From: Dyella sp. 2HG41-7
GTDB lineage: Bacteria; Pseudomonadota; Gammaproteobacteria; Xanthomonadales; Rhodanobacteraceae
Length of the DNA stretch: 64,000 bases
Direction of reading: 5' to 3'
NCBI RefSeq assembly: GCF_021390675.1
Contig: NZ_JAJEJV010000004.1
Location: 1,798,001-1,862,000, forward strand
Shown here: positions 42,461 to 51,813 of the stretch, one piece after another
Position numbering within the stretch: the stretch's first letter is position 1
Layout of the letters: the number at the start of each line of letters is the position of its first letter
The notes under the pieces: generated by a model
Told to the model about the DNA's origin: nothing
The model's input: the letters and a program-made list of their open reading frames with translations, nothing else
The model's database searches: none
Position numbers and translations under genes: made by a program

Positions 42461-43357
42461 ATGTCTGCATCCATTCAAGCTGTTTCAAACGTAATCGCTT
42501 CCACTCACGTCGTTTCCGTTGCGACGGCTGATGGTGCGCAAAGCGAATTGATCTGCACGCAACCGGCGGAGTATCCCAAACGGGTGATGTACTGGTTGCC
42601 CGCCATGGGTGTGCCGGCGAAGCACTATTTACCGTTGGCCGAGGCATTTGCAGCGCATGGCGTCGCGATGGCGTTGCACGAATGGCGTGGCATCGGTTCG
42701 AGCAATCGTCGCGCGGGAAGGCAAAGCAATTGGGGTTATCGCCAATTGTTGGAAACGGATATCGCCGCAGGTATGGCGGAAGCGAAAACGCGTTGGCCGC
42801 AAGCGGAGTTATGGATGGGCGGCCATAGCCTCGGCGGTCAGCTGTCTTGTCTTTATGCGAGTCGCCATCGCGGCGATGTGGCCGGGCTTGCGTTGGTGGC
42901 AAGCGGCTCGCCTTATTGGCGTCGGTTTAAGCGTGGTTCGCTGATTCTTGCTGCGTATGCGCTTGTTACGCCGATATCGCGCTTGATCGGTTATTTACCC
43001 GGACGACGAATCGGTTTTGGCGGCAACGAAGCGCGCGATGTGATTGCGGATTGGTCGCGCAGCGGGCGCACGGGGCGTTACGCCGCGAATGGAATCGTTG
43101 CAGACTTTGAACGTGAATTGGGTGCATTCCAGCGCCCCGTGTTGGCAATGCGCCTGCGCGACGATTGGCTGGCTCCGTTGTCATCATTGGAATGGTTGCT
43201 GGATAAAATGCCTAAAGCGCCGCGACGCGTGGATGTCGTGGCGCCCGAACAGTTGGCGGGGCAGTCGGCCGATCATTTCACGTGGATGAAAGTGCCCGAT
43301 GCGATCGCCGCGCAACTGGCGGCATGGATGGATACAAACTTCGACCACGACACTTGA
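42461..43357 (+). CDS. Alpha/beta-fold hydrolase
   Basis: The 298-residue protein is a cytoplasmic alpha/beta hydrolase with the nucleophile elbow GHSLGG (Ser123). The oxyanion-side motif EWRGIGSSNR lies near 74-83, and a late His in SADHFTWM (about 275) completes a plausible triad. It resembles the serine aminopeptidase/lysophospholipase-like group found in Xanthomonadales. The substrate is unknown. It is 57 bp upstream of an OYE gene in the same direction. Confidence 0.87.
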   Translation: MSASIQAVSNVIASTHVVSVATADGAQSELICTQPAEYPKRVMYWLPAMGVPAKHYLPLAEAFAAHGVAMALHEWRGIGSSNRRAGRQSNWGYRQLLETDIAAGMAEAKTRWPQAELWMGGHSLGGQLSCLYASRHRGDVAGLALVASGSPYWRRFKRGSLILAAYALVTPISRLIGYLPGRRIGFGGNEARDVIADWSRSGRTGRYAANGIVADFERELGAFQRPVLAMRLRDDWLAPLSSLEWLLDKMPKAPRRVDVVAPEQLAGQSADHFTWMKVPDAIAAQLAAWMDTNFDHDT

Positions 43358-43414
43358 TCGCGGCGCGATGACCGCCATCTGTCTGGTTTCGCCTTTCGCA
43401 AGACGGTGCTGCCC

Positions 43415-44473
43415 ATGAAGCTGTTCGAGCCTTACGTTCAACGAAGTCAGACGCTGCGCAATCGCATTGTCGTATCGCCCATGTGCCAGTACTCCGCGCA
43501 TGACGGCGTGCCCAATTTGTGGCACACCGTGCATCTGGGAAGCCGTGCCGTCGGTGGCGCGGGCGCGGTCGTTGCGGAAGCGACGGCCGTATCGCCGGAA
43601 GGGCGCATTTCCGCGCAGGACACGGGCATCTGGAACGATGCGCAGGTGGATGCATGGCGGCCCATCGCTGCCTTTATCGCCGAACATGGCGCCGTTCCCG
43701 GCGTGCAATTGGGGCATGCCGGACGCAAGGCCAGCGTGTGGCGCCCGTGGGAAGGCGGCGGTCCGCTGCCGGCCGACAAAGGTGCGTGGCAGACCGTCGC
43801 GCCGTCCGCGATCGCGTTCGATCACGATTGGCATGTGCCGCAGGCGTTGGATCTCGACGGCATTCGCAAGGTGGTAGCGGATTTTCATGCGGCGGCTGTT
43901 CGCGCAAAAGAAGCGGGCTTCAAGCTGATCGAACTGCACGGCGCGCATGGTTATCTGCTGCATCAGTTCATGTCGCCGTTGAGCAATCATCGCAACGACG
44001 AATACGGCGGCAGCTTCGAAAATCGTACGCGACTGGTGCGCGAAGTCATCACAGCGGTGCGCGACGTTTGGCCCGAAGACTTGCCTTTGTGGCTGCGCAT
44101 CTCCGCAACGGATTGGGCGGAAAGCGGCTGGAACATCGACGAAAGCGTGCGCCTTGCCCGTCAACTCGGCGAACTGGGCGTGGATCTGGTGGACGTATCC
44201 AGCGGTGGCCTGGTGCCGCACGTAAAGATCCCGCTCGGTCCCGGTTATCAGGTGCCGTTTGCCGCGCGTATTCGACAAGAGGCGGGCATCGCGACAGGCG
44301 CTGTCGGCTTGATTACCGAGCCGGCACAGGCGGACGGCATCATTGCGGGCGGCGCCGCCGATCTGGTGCTGATTGCGCGCGCCAGTTTGCGCGATCCGTA
44401 TTTTCCTCGTCGCGCCGCGCAAGAATTAGGTGCAACGATCGTCGCGCCGGAGCAATATCAACGGGCTTGGTGA
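43415..44473 (+). CDS. Old-yellow-enzyme family NADH:flavin oxidoreductase
   Basis: This 352-residue FMN enzyme is of the YqjM type and reduces activated C=C bonds. Visible are NRIVVSPMCQYSA with the Cys that tunes the flavin, GVQLGHAGRKAS, ELHGAHGYLLHQFMSPLSN with the substrate-binding His pair, and the phosphate-binding VLIARASLRDP at the end. The ATG at 43415 is chosen; the codon at 43406 adds only three residues. It is followed after 13 bp by a pirin gene, probably in one transcript. Confidence 0.93.
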   Translation: MKLFEPYVQRSQTLRNRIVVSPMCQYSAHDGVPNLWHTVHLGSRAVGGAGAVVAEATAVSPEGRISAQDTGIWNDAQVDAWRPIAAFIAEHGAVPGVQLGHAGRKASVWRPWEGGGPLPADKGAWQTVAPSAIAFDHDWHVPQALDLDGIRKVVADFHAAAVRAKEAGFKLIELHGAHGYLLHQFMSPLSNHRNDEYGGSFENRTRLVREVITAVRDVWPEDLPLWLRISATDWAESGWNIDESVRLARQLGELGVDLVDVSSGGLVPHVKIPLGPGYQVPFAARIRQEAGIATGAVGLITEPAQADGIIAGGAADLVLIARASLRDPYFPRRAAQELGATIVAPEQYQRAW

Positions 44474-44486
44474 TAGGAATCCGAAC

Positions 44487-45362
44487 GTGCCCTCCCAACC
44501 GACTCTGATAGAAGGCGGCCGTCTGCACGATCTTGGCGATGGCTTCGTCGTGCGGCGCATGCTGCCCGTGCTGATGGCGCGGCATATTGGGCCGTTTGTG
44601 TTCTACGACCATATGGGGCCGACCGAATTCGCGCCCGGAAAAGGCTTGGACGTGCGTCCGCATCCGCACATTGGTCTGGCGACGGTGACGTGGTTGTTCG
44701 AAGGCAGCATTCGTCATCGCGACACGGTCGGCAGCGTGGCAGACATCACACCGGGTGCGGTGAATTGGATGACCGCGGGGCGTGGCATCGCGCACTCGGA
44801 ACGCGCGCCGCCGGATGCGCGTCGCAGCGGACAGCGCATGCATGGCATCCAGGTGTGGGTGGCGCTGCCCAAAAAAGACGAGGAAGTGGCGCCGGAATTC
44901 CATCATCACGAAGCCGCAAGTTTGCCGCGTATTCGCAAGCCTGGTGCAGAGCTGGTGCTTATCGCCGGCACGGCCTACGGCAGCGAATCGCCGGTCAAAG
45001 TTTTCGCGCCGATGTTCTTTGTCGAATCGCATCTGGACGCGGGCACCGAGGTGCCGTTGCCCGACGAACACACCGAACACGGCGTGCATGTCATCGAAGG
45101 CGAAGTCACCTGGGGCGATCTCAATTTGGCCGCCACGCAGATGGCTGTGCAGACGGGCGAGGGTGCGCCGACGGTGCGAGCGAAAACGGCCAGTCGCGTG
45201 ATGCTTTTTGGTGGCGCCCCCTTGGATGGCGAGCGTCACCTTTGGTGGAATTTCGTGTCGAGTTCGCGCGAGCGCATCGAGCAGGCGAAGGCGGATTGGC
45301 AGGCTCAGCGTTTTGGCAAAGTCGCCGGCGACGAGGAAGAATTCATTCCGTTGCCGACGTGA
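44487..45362 (+). CDS. Pirin-family cupin protein
   Basis: This 291-residue bicupin has the pirin metal site in RPHPHIGLATVTWLFEG (two His) with later His and Glu in GIAHSERAP and MHGIQVWVALP. Bacterial pirins such as YhhW have quercetinase activity; others modulate metabolic enzymes. GTG at 44487 with AGGA 8 bases upstream begins the protein 13 bp after the OYE gene, a tight operon-like spacing. Confidence 0.93.
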   Translation: MPSQPTLIEGGRLHDLGDGFVVRRMLPVLMARHIGPFVFYDHMGPTEFAPGKGLDVRPHPHIGLATVTWLFEGSIRHRDTVGSVADITPGAVNWMTAGRGIAHSERAPPDARRSGQRMHGIQVWVALPKKDEEVAPEFHHHEAASLPRIRKPGAELVLIAGTAYGSESPVKVFAPMFFVESHLDAGTEVPLPDEHTEHGVHVIEGEVTWGDLNLAATQMAVQTGEGAPTVRAKTASRVMLFGGAPLDGERHLWWNFVSSSRERIEQAKADWQAQRFGKVAGDEEEFIPLPT

Positions 45363-45428
45363 TGTTTTACAGCGTGCAGCGCAATCGCTGAAGCATTAGG
45401 CTGCGAACATCAGCGTCGGAGATGAGCC

Positions 45429-45731
45429 ATGTCCGCATTCGCCAGTTTTCGCGATTTCTATCCGTATTATCTCGACGAGCATCGTGATCGACGCTGTCGC
45501 CGTCTTCATTTTGTCGGTAGTTCGCTGGTCCTTCTGATTGTCGTGTACGCGCTGGTATCGGGCAGGCTGGCGTGGTTGTGGCTTGCGCCCGTAGCGGGTT
45601 ACGGGTTCGCCTGGGTCGGTCATTTCGCATTCGAAAAGAATCGGCCGGCAACCTTTCGCCATCCGCTTTACAGCCTGATGGGCGACTGGGTGATGTATTG
45701 GGACGTGCTGCGGGGCAGAGTAAAAATTTGA
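45429..45731 (+). CDS. Mpo1-like (DUF962) membrane protein
   Basis: The 100-residue protein has FRDFYPYYLDEHRDRRCRRL and LHFVGSSLVLL at the start, then two membrane segments and GHFAFEKNRPATFRHPLYS. It matches the DUF962 family whose yeast member Mpo1 is a dioxygenase of 2-hydroxy fatty acids. His residues of the Fe site (EH, LHF, GHFxxEKN, RHP) are conserved. Bacterial function is untested. Confidence 0.9.
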   Translation: MSAFASFRDFYPYYLDEHRDRRCRRLHFVGSSLVLLIVVYALVSGRLAWLWLAPVAGYGFAWVGHFAFEKNRPATFRHPLYSLMGDWVMYWDVLRGRVKI

Positions 45732-45771
45732 CCACGTAGGGTTGGCGTAAGCCTTATCGATAACATCGATA

Positions 45772-45809
45772 AAACAAACGCGGCGCGATGCAGTCGCGTT
45801 TGTTTGTGC
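45772..45809 (+). terminator. Possible terminator downstream of DUF962 gene
   Basis: AAACAAACGCG (45772-45782) pairs with CGCGTTTGTTT (45795-45805). The T residues are within the stem, so the strength is uncertain. Confidence 0.5.
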
Positions 45810-45938
45810 CATAAGTCACGCCGCAATGTTTTTCGGCTGAATTTGCCCCAACTTGTCATAAATACAAGACAACCAATCGATGGGGCACGCGTTACATTTT
45901 GTGCCCTCTGCCGAGATCGATTGCAGGATTGTCAGCGC

Positions 45939-47555
45939 ATGAATGACTTCGTCACGCTTGCGATACGCACGGATGCATCGCGCCGCCGCCATGCGCTTGG
46001 CAGCACCGTTGCGCCGAACGCCGTGGACGACACGACGGCGCGCGTCAAGGAAGCGACATGGCGACGCGACGCAGCCTGGATACTCGCGATCGTCGTGCTC
46101 GGTCTTGTTACAAGATTGTTTCGCATCGATCATCAGCCGCTGTGGCTTGATGAAGCGCTGACGTTCCAGCGCGCGCATCTGGATTTGAACGGACTCATCG
46201 CCGACAGCTTTACCAATCGGCATATGCCTACATATTTCTTGCTGCTGCGGTTGCTGTCGCCGTTTTTCGGAGCAGGCGATGCATGGTTGAGGATTCCTTC
46301 GGCCCTGTTTGGCGCCATGACGGCGGGCATGGTGTTTGTCATCGCACGTCGCATGGCTAATCGCTACGCGGGCATCGTGGCCGGTTTGTTGATGGCGTTG
46401 TCGCCGTTGCAAGTGCAGTACGGGCAGGAGGCGCGGTCGTACACGCTTGTCACCTTGTTGATTACGGTCGCGTTGTGGGGATTGTTGCGACTTGCGCAGG
46501 AGCCTAATCGCGCGGCGGTCGACATACGCGGCGCCGACGCCGATCGATGGGGCTGGTGCGCTTATGTATTCGGCACCATCGCTGCGTTGGATGTGCTCAG
46601 TGATGCGCTGCCATGGTTGATCGCTTCCAACCTTTCCTTGTTTCTCATCGGGCGAGGGTTGGCTTCGTCGACGGAAGCACGCGCGACATTTCGTCGGAAC
46701 TGGATCTGGAGCTTCGTCGCCATCGTGTTGTGCACGGTGCCGTTTTACGGCGCGATCGTCGCATTCAGCGATGGGCACATGCTGCAGAAATTCGATTGGA
46801 TTCCCGAGCTGAGTTGGCAGCACATGTGGGTGGTGGCGGGCAGCGTCTATCTGATGCGCATGGTGGCGGTCGTCAAATTCGATTTGATGCACACGGCGGT
46901 GCCATTGTTGGGACTGCTGGTGGCGGCGGCCGGTATAGCGGGCTTGTTTCGTTTGCGCGGACGACTGGAAGGACGCGTGCTGTTGCTGAGCGTGTTGGTG
47001 TTGCCGCTGCTTATCCTGACGATTTCGCTGTTCAAGTCGATGCTCCTGCCGCGTTACGTGCTGTGGAGCGCCGCGCCGTTTTTCGTGCTGGTTGGCGTGG
47101 GGGCGAGTATGTTGCCGCGTCGCATTCTCGCGATGACGACCACGCTCTTGTTGTTGCTGGGCGTGGTGAACCTGGGCCCCGTTTATCGCATGGAAACCAA
47201 ACCGCGTTGGGATATGGCGGCAGCAACGCTGGCTGCGAATGTGCGACCCGGCGACACCGTATTCACCGCCGATCCGAACGCGCCGACTATGCTTTCGGTA
47301 TTGCAGCCCAAAGGCGAGCTACCTATCCAATCCACCGCATTGGTAACTTCGCAACTCGACGAGGCGTTGGCTCGATGGAAGCAAGGCGGCCGCGTGTGGG
47401 CGGTGAATGGTCGCTCGGCGTTGGGGCAGCGCGAGAATCTGACGGATTTCAAAAACCGCATCGCCGCGCTCGGGACCCCTGTCGTAGAGATCCCGCAAGG
47501 CAAGGAAATCACCATACTGATGTTCCAGGCGCCCGACGAAGCCGAGCCGAACTAA
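45939..47555 (+). CDS. GT39-like membrane glycosyltransferase
   Basis: The 538-residue product is an integral membrane protein with about 11 hydrophobic segments and a soluble C-terminal domain of about 110 residues. The first periplasmic loop has WLDEALTFQRA with the Asp-Glu pair of the ArnT/PMT (GT-C fold) family, and SPLQVQYGQEARSYTL is a further family mark. Such enzymes move a sugar from a polyprenyl phosphate donor to lipid A, protein or other acceptors. AGGA precedes the ATG at 45939; the longer frame is not conserved. Donor and acceptor are unknown. Confidence 0.85.
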   Translation: MNDFVTLAIRTDASRRRHALGSTVAPNAVDDTTARVKEATWRRDAAWILAIVVLGLVTRLFRIDHQPLWLDEALTFQRAHLDLNGLIADSFTNRHMPTYFLLLRLLSPFFGAGDAWLRIPSALFGAMTAGMVFVIARRMANRYAGIVAGLLMALSPLQVQYGQEARSYTLVTLLITVALWGLLRLAQEPNRAAVDIRGADADRWGWCAYVFGTIAALDVLSDALPWLIASNLSLFLIGRGLASSTEARATFRRNWIWSFVAIVLCTVPFYGAIVAFSDGHMLQKFDWIPELSWQHMWVVAGSVYLMRMVAVVKFDLMHTAVPLLGLLVAAAGIAGLFRLRGRLEGRVLLLSVLVLPLLILTISLFKSMLLPRYVLWSAAPFFVLVGVGASMLPRRILAMTTTLLLLLGVVNLGPVYRMETKPRWDMAAATLAANVRPGDTVFTADPNAPTMLSVLQPKGELPIQSTALVTSQLDEALARWKQGGRVWAVNGRSALGQRENLTDFKNRIAALGTPVVEIPQGKEITILMFQAPDEAEPN

Positions 47556-47565
47556 CGATCAGGAA

Positions 47566-47955
47566 TCAGCGATATTGCTGATGGCACTGACTGCAGTCGT
47601 GATCCACCTGCTTAAGCGTTGCGACCAGAGCCGGGCAATCGGCGGGGGATGATTGCGAGGCCGTCTGCAGCGTCGTATGCAGTTGTTTGGCGAAATCGCT
47701 GAACTGCGCCGGCGCGTCGGGGAAGGCGCCGGGGATGTCGGTCGAGATCATCTCCATATGCTGCAGCTGATTGACCGACGCGGAGGCGTCGCAATGCTGC
47801 CCTTTGACGATCTGCTGCAGCTGATGGCGGTGATACCCCATCGTCACCATCACCGCATGCGGCAGCGGGTTGCGTTCGGCCAGCGCGCGCATGGCGAACA
47901 CGGTGCCGACGATGCCGATAACCAAGCCCAACACGATCATAAGCGCTGCACGCAT
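47566..47955 (-). CDS. Small exported c-type cytochrome-like protein
   Basis: The 129-residue product has an N-terminal hydrophobic anchor or signal (about 5-25), a helical domain and a C-terminal haem-binding motif CSQCH. The placement of CxxCH at the very end of a helical bundle is the pattern of cytochrome c' and b562-like proteins. The role is unknown. It ends 10 bp from the convergent glycosyltransferase gene. Confidence 0.75.
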   Translation of the reverse strand: MRAALMIVLGLVIGIVGTVFAMRALAERNPLPHAVMVTMGYHRHQLQQIVKGQHCDASASVNQLQHMEMISTDIPGAFPDAPAQFSDFAKQLHTTLQTASQSSPADCPALVATLKQVDHDCSQCHQQYR

Positions 47956-48101
47956 TGCGATACCTATTCCCGAGGCGAAGAACGTCGAGCATACCCCAAG
48001 GCGTATGCCGTCCATGCATCGCGGCTAAAATGGCTCGATCCTTTTGAGTCGGGTGACGGCGTGAATTTTTGCGAGCTCCACGGAGCGACCGGTGGTCGCC
48101 C

Positions 48102-48887
48102 ATGATCGGTGCGAACTATCCCTCCGAGCGTTTCGACGGTGTCGAGCGGCTGTACGGCGTCGGCAGCGTGGCGCATCTGGCGCAAAAACACGTGTGCGTG
48201 ATCGGTGTCGGTGGAGTCGGTTCATGGGCCGCGGAAGCGTTGGCGCGCAGTGGCGTGGGCCGGCTCACGCTGATCGATGCGGATGAAGTTTGTGTTTCGA
48301 ATACGAATCGCCAGTTACACGCGCTCGATGGCGAATTCGGCAAGCCAAAGGTTGGCGTGATCGCCGCGCGTGCGCATGCGATCAATCCGGCGATCCGTCT
48401 GGAAGCGATCGAGCGTTTTCTCACCCCAGCCACGCTGGATGAGTTGCTCGATCGCGGCTACGACGTGGTGCTCGATGCCTGCGATGCCTTCCGCGTAAAA
48501 CTCGAGGCCATCGCCTGGTGCCGGCGACGTAAGTTGCCGATGGTGACGGTGGGTTCGGCAGGCGGTCGTACCGATCCCACGCAGATTCGCGTGCGCGATC
48601 TTTCACGCACCGAGCACGATGCGATGTTCAGCCTGATTCGCAAGAAGCTCCGCCAGGATTTTGGTTTTCCTCGCAACCCCGATCGCTATTTCGGCGTGTC
48701 GGCGGTTTATTCGTTGCAGAACGTGCAATACCCGCAACCGGATGGAACGGTATGCGGAACGCGCCCGCCGGGCGGCGATTCATTGAATCTGGCTTGCGGT
48801 GGCGGCCTTGGCGCGGCGACGCACGTGACGGGTGCGTTCGCCTTCGCCGCGGTGGGCAAGGTGATGGAGAAGTTGCTGGAGCGCTGA
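48102..48887 (+). CDS. tcdA: tRNA threonylcarbamoyladenosine dehydratase
   Basis: This 261-residue E1-like enzyme cyclises t6A at tRNA position 37 using ATP. The ATP-binding loop VCVIGVGGVGSWAAEALARSG is at about 31-50, LIDADEVCVSNTNRQ follows, then VVLDACDAFRVK, and CGTRPPGGD near 223. The ATG at 48102 is chosen to match the family start. A strong hairpin follows the stop. Confidence 0.93.
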   Translation: MIGANYPSERFDGVERLYGVGSVAHLAQKHVCVIGVGGVGSWAAEALARSGVGRLTLIDADEVCVSNTNRQLHALDGEFGKPKVGVIAARAHAINPAIRLEAIERFLTPATLDELLDRGYDVVLDACDAFRVKLEAIAWCRRRKLPMVTVGSAGGRTDPTQIRVRDLSRTEHDAMFSLIRKKLRQDFGFPRNPDRYFGVSAVYSLQNVQYPQPDGTVCGTRPPGGDSLNLACGGGLGAATHVTGAFAFAAVGKVMEKLLER

Positions 48888-48893
48888 CGACAC

Positions 48894-48925
48894 GCGCTTC
48901 CTCTCCCCCAAGGGAGAGGAAGCGC
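48894..48925. terminator. Hairpin between convergent tcdA and phaB
   Basis: GCGCTTCCTCTCCC and GGGAGAGGAAGCGC pair perfectly over 14 bp around CCAA. No T tract is present, so termination would rely on the stem or on Rho. Confidence 0.6.
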
Positions 48926-48932
48926 AAGGGTA

Positions 48933-49673
48933 TTACCAACCCATGTAATGCCCACCGTTGATGGCGAGATTAGCGCCGGTAATCCAGCTCGCCTCATTGG
49001 TGGTGAAGAACGCCACGGCGTGCGCAATTTCCTCAGGCTTACCGAGGCGGCCCACCGGGATCTGCGCCACGATCTTCTCGCGCACTTCTTCCGGCACGGC
49101 CATCACCATATCGGTGGCGACATAACCGGGCGACACCGTGTTCACGGTAATGCCGAAGCGCGCGTTTTCCTGAGCCAGCGAAATGGTGAAGCCGTGCATG
49201 CCGGCCTTCGCCGCGGCGTAGTTGGCTTGTCCGTACTGGCCCTTTTGGCCGTTGATCGAGCTGATCTGCACGATGCGGCCCCATTTTCGCGTACGCATGT
49301 CTTCGATCACCGGACGGGTGACGTTGAAGCAGGCGTTGAGGTTGGTGTTCACCACGTCCATCCACTGCTGATAGGTCATCTTGTGGAAGGTGGTGTCGCG
49401 GGTAATGCCCGCGTTGTTGACCAGAATATCCACCGGGCCCAACTTGTGGTGGACCGCGCTGATCATGTTTTCGCACGACGTCGGATCGGAGACGTCACCC
49501 GACACCAGAACCACCTCGATACCGTCTTTGACCATGGCTTGGCGCCAGGCCTCAGCCTTGGCCTCGTCGCGATAGTTGGTGGCGACGCGATGTCCCTGTT
49601 TGGCCAGATAGCGCACGATCGCAGTACCAATGCCGCCGGTGCCGCCCGTTACCAATGCCGTACGCTGAGTCAT
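48933..49673 (-). CDS. phaB: Acetoacetyl-CoA reductase
   Basis: The 246-residue short-chain dehydrogenase reduces acetoacetyl-CoA to (R)-3-hydroxybutyryl-CoA with NADPH for polyhydroxyalkanoate synthesis. Marks are the cofactor loop TGGTGGIG (9-16), NNAGITRDTTFHKM, the catalytic Ser/Tyr/Lys in ISSINGQKGQYGQANYAAAK, and the C-terminal NGGHYMGW seen in PhaB proteins. GGAG is 8 bases before the ATG. No phaC or phaA is near, so the polymer pathway is not shown by this window; FabG is the alternative name. Confidence 0.9.
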   Translation of the reverse strand: MTQRTALVTGGTGGIGTAIVRYLAKQGHRVATNYRDEAKAEAWRQAMVKDGIEVVLVSGDVSDPTSCENMISAVHHKLGPVDILVNNAGITRDTTFHKMTYQQWMDVVNTNLNACFNVTRPVIEDMRTRKWGRIVQISSINGQKGQYGQANYAAAKAGMHGFTISLAQENARFGITVNTVSPGYVATDMVMAVPEEVREKIVAQIPVGRLGKPEEIAHAVAFFTTNEASWITGANLAINGGHYMGW

Positions 49674-49812
49674 GCCTTGATCTCCTTATGGTGTGCGTGA
49701 TGCGTTCCGCGCGACGTGCGCGAATCTACGTGAGCTTATACGCAGACAACATGAAGGAATATCGGTTCTTTGTATTGCAACATGCTGAGCGGCGTCCGTT
49801 CGTTATACCGGG

Positions 49813-50679
49813 TTAAGCTGCGTGATGGTCGCTGCAACGCGTCAATTGGTTCGGATCGAAATGATCTAGGGCGCGACGCAGCAATTCGGATGGATGGACG
49901 GCCGATTCGTCCGGCATCACGCCTAAAAACGATAGGGCACGCCGCAAACTCGCCATGGGCGAGGAAGGATCGACCTCCTGCGAGCGCTCGGATTTCGACA
50001 ATTTTCGGCCCTCACTGTCGAGTACGAGCGGTAGATGCAGATATCGCGGCGTCGGCAAATTCAGGCAATGCTGCAGCCAGATCTGCCGTGGGGTGGAATC
50101 GAGCAGATCGTTGCCGCGCACCACCTGGGTGATGCCTTGCCAGGCATCGTCCACCACGCAGGCCAGCTGGTAGGAATAAAAGCCTTCGACCCGGCGGATC
50201 ACAAAATCGCCCACGACCTCGCGCAACGGCTGGGATTGCGGCCCCTGCAACTCATCAACAAAGGTGACGGTTTTATCCGGTACGCGCATACGCCAAGCAG
50301 GTGCGCGATGCGGATCCGGAGGCGCGATGCAGCGGCCATCCCGGTGAATGCCGCCCGCGATGGTCAATTCGCTACGACTGCACCAACACGGAAATATCAG
50401 ATCGGCCTTGCGAAGCTGCTCGAAAGCCGCGTCGTAGGCGGCGATGCGAGATGACTGATAGATGACAAGCTCGTCCGCTACCAAACCGAACGCCGGCAGC
50501 GCGGCGAGGATGGCTTGGGCCGAACCGGGCGCTTCGCGTGGCGGGTCGATGTCTTCCATGCGCACCAGCCATCGACCGCCGGCGTGGCGCGCGCACAGCC
50601 AGCTACCCACCGCAGCGGCCAGCGATCCCGCGTGCAGAAGTCCAGTGGGGGAGGGGGCGAAACGGCCGCGGTAGGTCAT
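49813..50679 (-). CDS. gluQ: Glutamyl-Q tRNA(Asp) synthetase
   Basis: This 288-residue protein is a GluRS-like enzyme without the anticodon-binding domain. It attaches glutamate to queuosine at the wobble base of tRNA(Asp). The HIGH-type motif FAPSPTGLLHAG is at 7-18, the zinc-binding CWCS is near 98, and the KMSKS-type motif is KLSKSERS. No dksA is adjacent, unlike in enterobacteria. Confidence 0.93.
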   Translation of the reverse strand: MTYRGRFAPSPTGLLHAGSLAAAVGSWLCARHAGGRWLVRMEDIDPPREAPGSAQAILAALPAFGLVADELVIYQSSRIAAYDAAFEQLRKADLIFPCWCSRSELTIAGGIHRDGRCIAPPDPHRAPAWRMRVPDKTVTFVDELQGPQSQPLREVVGDFVIRRVEGFYSYQLACVVDDAWQGITQVVRGNDLLDSTPRQIWLQHCLNLPTPRYLHLPLVLDSEGRKLSKSERSQEVDPSSPMASLRRALSFLGVMPDESAVHPSELLRRALDHFDPNQLTRCSDHHAA

Positions 50680-50821
50680 CGAGATATTTTACGTAAGCTG
50701 ACCGTAATGCGGGCGCTGAAGCAGGTATCTATCCTTAACGCTTGAATCGTCGATGGTTCGCCGGAATCTATGGCACGGATTACCATTGTTTTCTTCGGCC
50801 TGACCGAACATAAGGACCACT

Positions 50822-51712
50822 ATGCGCCGCATCGCGCTTTTTCTGCTGACCAACATCGCCGTCTTGCTTTTGCTGAGCATCGTCTGCCGCATCTTCGGCA
50901 TCGATCAGTGGGCGGCCATGCACGGGTACGGCGGCATGACCGGGTTACTGCTCTATGCGGCGGTCTTCGGCATGGGCGGCGCTTTCATTTCCTTGGCGAT
51001 GTCCAAGTGGATGGCGAAGATGTCCACCGGCGCGCGCGTGATCGAACAGCCGCAAAGCGAAACCGAGCGCTGGCTGCTGGATACCGTGCGCCACCATGCG
51101 CAGACCGCGGGCATCGGCATGCCCGAGGTCGCGATCTACGACGCGCCCGAAATGAATGCCTTCGCCACCGGCATGACCAAAAACAGTTCGCTGGTGGCGG
51201 TAAGCACCGGCTTGTTGTTGCAGATGGATCGCGAGCAGGTCGCGGCGGTGCTTGGTCATGAAATCGGCCACGTCGCCAACGGCGATATGGTGACGCTCAC
51301 GCTTATCCAGGGCGTGCTCAATACGCTGGTGATACTTGCCGCGCGCGTCGTCGGACGATTGGTGGATAGCTGGATTTCCGGCGGCCGCGACAATCGCGGC
51401 GGCGGCATCGGTTACTTCGTGTGCGTGATGGTGCTGCAGTTGGTATTTGGCCTGTTCGCCTCGATGATTGTGATGGCGTTTTCGCGCTGGCGCGAATTCC
51501 GCGCCGATGCGGCGGGCGCGTTGCTGGCCGGTCAAGGCTCGATGATCTCCGCTTTGCAACGGTTACAGCTCAATCACGGCGAAAGCACCTTGCCCAAGAC
51601 GATGGCTGCCTTCGGTATTTCCGGTCCGCTGGCGACTGGCCTGCAGCGCTTGCTGATGAGCCATCCGCCGCTGGAAGAACGCATTGCCGCCTTGCAGCGT
51701 GGCGGAGTCTAA
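50822..51712 (+). CDS. htpX: Membrane protease HtpX
   Basis: This 296-residue M48-family zinc metalloprotease takes part in quality control of inner-membrane proteins. Two N-terminal membrane segments precede the zinc motif HEIGH in VLGHEIGHVANGD (about 144-148). Two further segments follow, then the third ligand in SRWREFRADAAGA. The length is typical. It lies next to htpG, also a stress gene, 101 bp apart and in the same direction. Confidence 0.95.
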   Translation: MRRIALFLLTNIAVLLLLSIVCRIFGIDQWAAMHGYGGMTGLLLYAAVFGMGGAFISLAMSKWMAKMSTGARVIEQPQSETERWLLDTVRHHAQTAGIGMPEVAIYDAPEMNAFATGMTKNSSLVAVSTGLLLQMDREQVAAVLGHEIGHVANGDMVTLTLIQGVLNTLVILAARVVGRLVDSWISGGRDNRGGGIGYFVCVMVLQLVFGLFASMIVMAFSRWREFRADAAGALLAGQGSMISALQRLQLNHGESTLPKTMAAFGISGPLATGLQRLLMSHPPLEERIAALQRGGV

Positions 51713-51813
51713 ACCGATATAACGCCGTCTTGTTGTCCCCTTCGCATCGGCGGGAGCCGGTGCGTTGAGGCGTCGTCGATCACGATCACTCATCTTTTGG
51801 AACGTTTTACGTT